Origin: a bacterium
GTDB taxonomy: Bacteria > Myxococcota_A > Bradymonadia > UBA7976 > UBA1532
Length of the DNA stretch: 15,213 nucleotides
Direction of reading: 5' to 3'
Assembly (NCBI GenBank): GCA_030424955.1
Contig: JAUHVS010000065.1
Coordinates: forward strand, 1-15,213
The notes below the pieces were generated by a model that was not told the DNA's origin, did not search any database, and saw only the letters and a list, made by a program, of their open reading frames with translations. Shown piece after piece: positions 14,130-15,213 of the stretch. Numbering within the stretch: the first letter of the stretch is position 1; the number at the start of each line of letters is the position of its first letter. Position numbers and translations under genes: made by a program.

Positions 14130-15213
14130 CAGCCCACCTCGCCGCGGCGCCGCAGCAGCCGCTCCACCTTGGGCACGGCCGAGCGCAGGGCGACGATGAC
14201 CACGTGATCGCCCGGGCGGATCACCGTGTCGCCGCCGGGGATGAGCACCGTGTCATCGCGGATGACGCAGGCCACCAGCGCGTGCCGGGGCAGGCCCATG
14301 GCGTGCAGCGGCTGGTCGCAGGCGTCGCTGGTCATCTGGGCCTCGAACTCGATGGCCTCGGCGGCGTCCTCTTCGCCCAGGGAGCGCGCGGCGAGCACCC
14401 GCCCCTTGCGGATGAAGTGCAGGATGCTGCCCACGGCCAGCATGCGCGGGCTGATGCACACGTCGATGCCGATGCCCTTCATCACCGGCACGTAGTCCGC
14501 GCGGTTGGTGATGGCGATGACCCGGCCGGCGCCCATGCGGCGGGCGAGCAGGGCCGACATGACGTTGGCCTCCTCGTCCTTGCCGGCGGCCACGAAGGCC
14601 TGCATCTCGCCGACGTTCTCCTCTTCGAGCAGGTGCACGTCGGTGGGGTTGCCCTCGAGCACCACCGTGCGCGACAGCTCCTCGCCGATCCACCGCGCCA
14701 GGCGGTGGTCCTGCTCCAGCAGCTTGGGCTTGATGCCCCGGGCCTCGAGCTCGGCGGCCACGAAGCGGTTGATCTTCGAGCCGCCCGCCAGCAGCACCCG
14801 CGACACCGGGGTGACGGTGATGCCCACCGCCCGCAGCAGCCGCTCCTCCTCGCCGGCGGGGGTGACCAGGTACACCTCGTCGCCGGGCAGGATCACGTCG
14901 TCGCCCTGACCGCCGTAGAGCCGGTCGTCACCATGACCACCGTACAGGGTGTCGTTGTTCGCGCCGCCGCTGAGAACGTCGGCACCGAGGTTACCGTAGA
15001 TAACGTCGGCCGCGGAACCGCCAGAGATCGTGTCGGTGCCCTGACCGCCATACAGCGTGTCGGTACCAGCGCCACCCAGGATCGTGTCACTCCCCTGGTT
15101 GCCGTAAACGATATCAGCGCCGTCGATTGCGCTGATCAGGTCTGCCCCATTCAGCGCAGAAATCACGTCGGCGCTGGCGGTGCCCGTGAGTGTCTCGCTG
15201 GAGGTCGTGCCAG
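14129..15213 (-). CDS. trkA: C-terminal TrkA (NAD-binding K+ uptake regulator) fused in frame to RTX repeats; 5' end outside window
   Basis: The frame is open from the right edge to the TGA at 14131-14129. Residue numbers here count from an internal GTG at 15166, which is probably not the real start. Residues 91-345 are TrkA: the tail of the first RCK_C domain (VILPGDEVYLVTP), then the second RCK_N (VSRVLLAGG... LLEQDHRLARWIGEEL... NVMSALLARRMGAGRVIAIT) and second RCK_C ending in RPGDHVVIVALRS. TrkA is normally ~450 residues with two RCK pairs; about 205 N-terminal residues, including the first nucleotide-binding domain, are absent. In their place sits an RTX array typical of secreted calcium-binding proteins. 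The remaining glycine-rich loop is GGSKIN rather than the usual GGGxxG, so NAD binding may be weak. A cytoplasmic regulator fused to a secretion-type repeat makes little functional sense, so rearrangement or misassembly is suspected. The TrkA identity is sure; the fusion being real is not. Confidence 0.75.
   Translation of the reverse strand, partial: GTTSSETLTGTASADVISALNGADLISAIDGADIVYGNQGSDTILGGAGTDTLYGGQGTDTISGGSAADVIYGNLGADVLSGGANNDTLYGGHGDDRLYGGQGDDVILPGDEVYLVTPAGEEERLLRAVGITVTPVSRVLLAGGSKINRFVAAELEARGIKPKLLEQDHRLARWIGEELSRTVVLEGNPTDVHLLEEENVGEMQAFVAAGKDEEANVMSALLARRMGAGRVIAITNRADYVPVMKGIGIDVCISPRMLAVGSILHFIRKGRVLAARSLGEEDAAEAIEFEAQMTSDACDQPLHAMGLPRHALVACVIRDDTVLIPGGDTVIRPGDHVVIVALRSAVPKVERLLRRRGEVG
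14135..14140 (-). promoter_or_regulatory. trkH: Shine-Dalgarno (GAGGTG) for trkH inside the trkA end
   Basis: GAGGTG on the minus strand lies 5 nt before the trkH ATG, within the last trkA codons. Together with the TGATG stop-start overlap it indicates coupled translation of the two subunits. Confidence 0.65.
14897..15213 (-). repeat. RTX (GGxGxDxxx) calcium-binding repeat array, partial
   Basis: About 105 residues of haemolysin-type nonapeptide repeats: YGNQGSDTILGGAGTDTLYG, GGQGTDTISGGSAADVIYG, NLGADVLSGGANNDTLYG, then GGHGDDRLYGGQGDD. The upstream lead-in ETLTGTASADVIS is typical of the first turn of such arrays. In RTX proteins these repeats fold into a Ca2+-binding beta-roll after type I secretion. 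GC falls to about 64% here against 70-75% elsewhere, and Gly codon GGT becomes common while the resident genes use GGC/GGG. The array runs past the right edge. Confidence 0.88.

Noticed and set aside
12558..14207. Plus-strand frame of 549 codons opposite trkH
   Set aside because: It is His/Gln/Gly/Ala-rich antisense shadow sequence, and trkH on the other strand has all four pore filters.
14897..15213. RTX array considered as a CRISPR or a DNA-level satellite
   Set aside because: The unit varies at the DNA level and keeps the protein motif GGxGxDxxx in frame, so it is a protein repeat. No constant repeat with unique spacers is present.
1..15213. Search for tRNA, rRNA, insertion sequence or attachment sites
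   Set aside because: I found no cloverleaf, transposase or terminal repeats, and every gap between genes is under about 220 bp.

Overview
The window is very GC-rich (about 70-75% in blocks counted by hand). It uses GTG/TTG-type starts and packs long genes tightly. A lipoprotein with a Gly-rich linker, a VIT/VWA protein, a large cytoplasmic TPR protein and a HEAT-tailed multiheme cytochrome suggest a delta-proteobacterial lineage, most likely Myxococcota or a relative. That assignment is inferred from gene style, not from a marker gene.

Layout: (1) 2-1054 (+), the 3' part of a PQQ-dependent sugar dehydrogenase, followed by a hairpin that could be its terminator. (2) 1144-4158 (+), a 1004-residue TPR protein. 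(3) 4218-7445 (+), a 1075-residue lipoprotein with VIT, VWA, TPR-like and DUF2135/YfaP-like regions. (4) 7452-9689 (-), an exported double beta-propeller protein whose stop lies 6 bp from the stop of the lipoprotein gene. (5) A divergent control region of about 200 bp containing a perfect 12-bp palindrome. (6) 9906 (or 9891)-12053 (+), a membrane-anchored octaheme c-type cytochrome with a C-terminal HEAT-like tail, translationally coupled to (7) 12057-12515 (+), a 4-TM protein with conserved-looking histidines. (8) 12537-14129 (-), the TrkH potassium channel subunit, coupled through TGATG to (9) 14129-15213 (-), an open frame holding only the C-terminal ~255 residues of TrkA, joined in frame to an RTX (haemolysin-type calcium-binding) repeat array that runs off the right edge.

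Genes working together: TrkH and TrkA form a K+ uptake system. The octaheme cytochrome and its 4-TM partner look like one redox module linking the membrane to periplasmic hemes. The dehydrogenase, lipoprotein and propeller protein all act outside the cytoplasm, but nothing in the sequence ties them to one pathway.

The strangest item is the RTX-TrkA junction near position 14897. GC content and glycine codon use change there, so it is either a recent rearrangement or an assembly join between two genomes. Other leads are a beta-rich insertion between hemes 4 and 5 of the cytochrome, a 15-bp tandem duplication that doubles its start codon, and a strong preference for Asp codon GAT only when the next base is C (making GATC).
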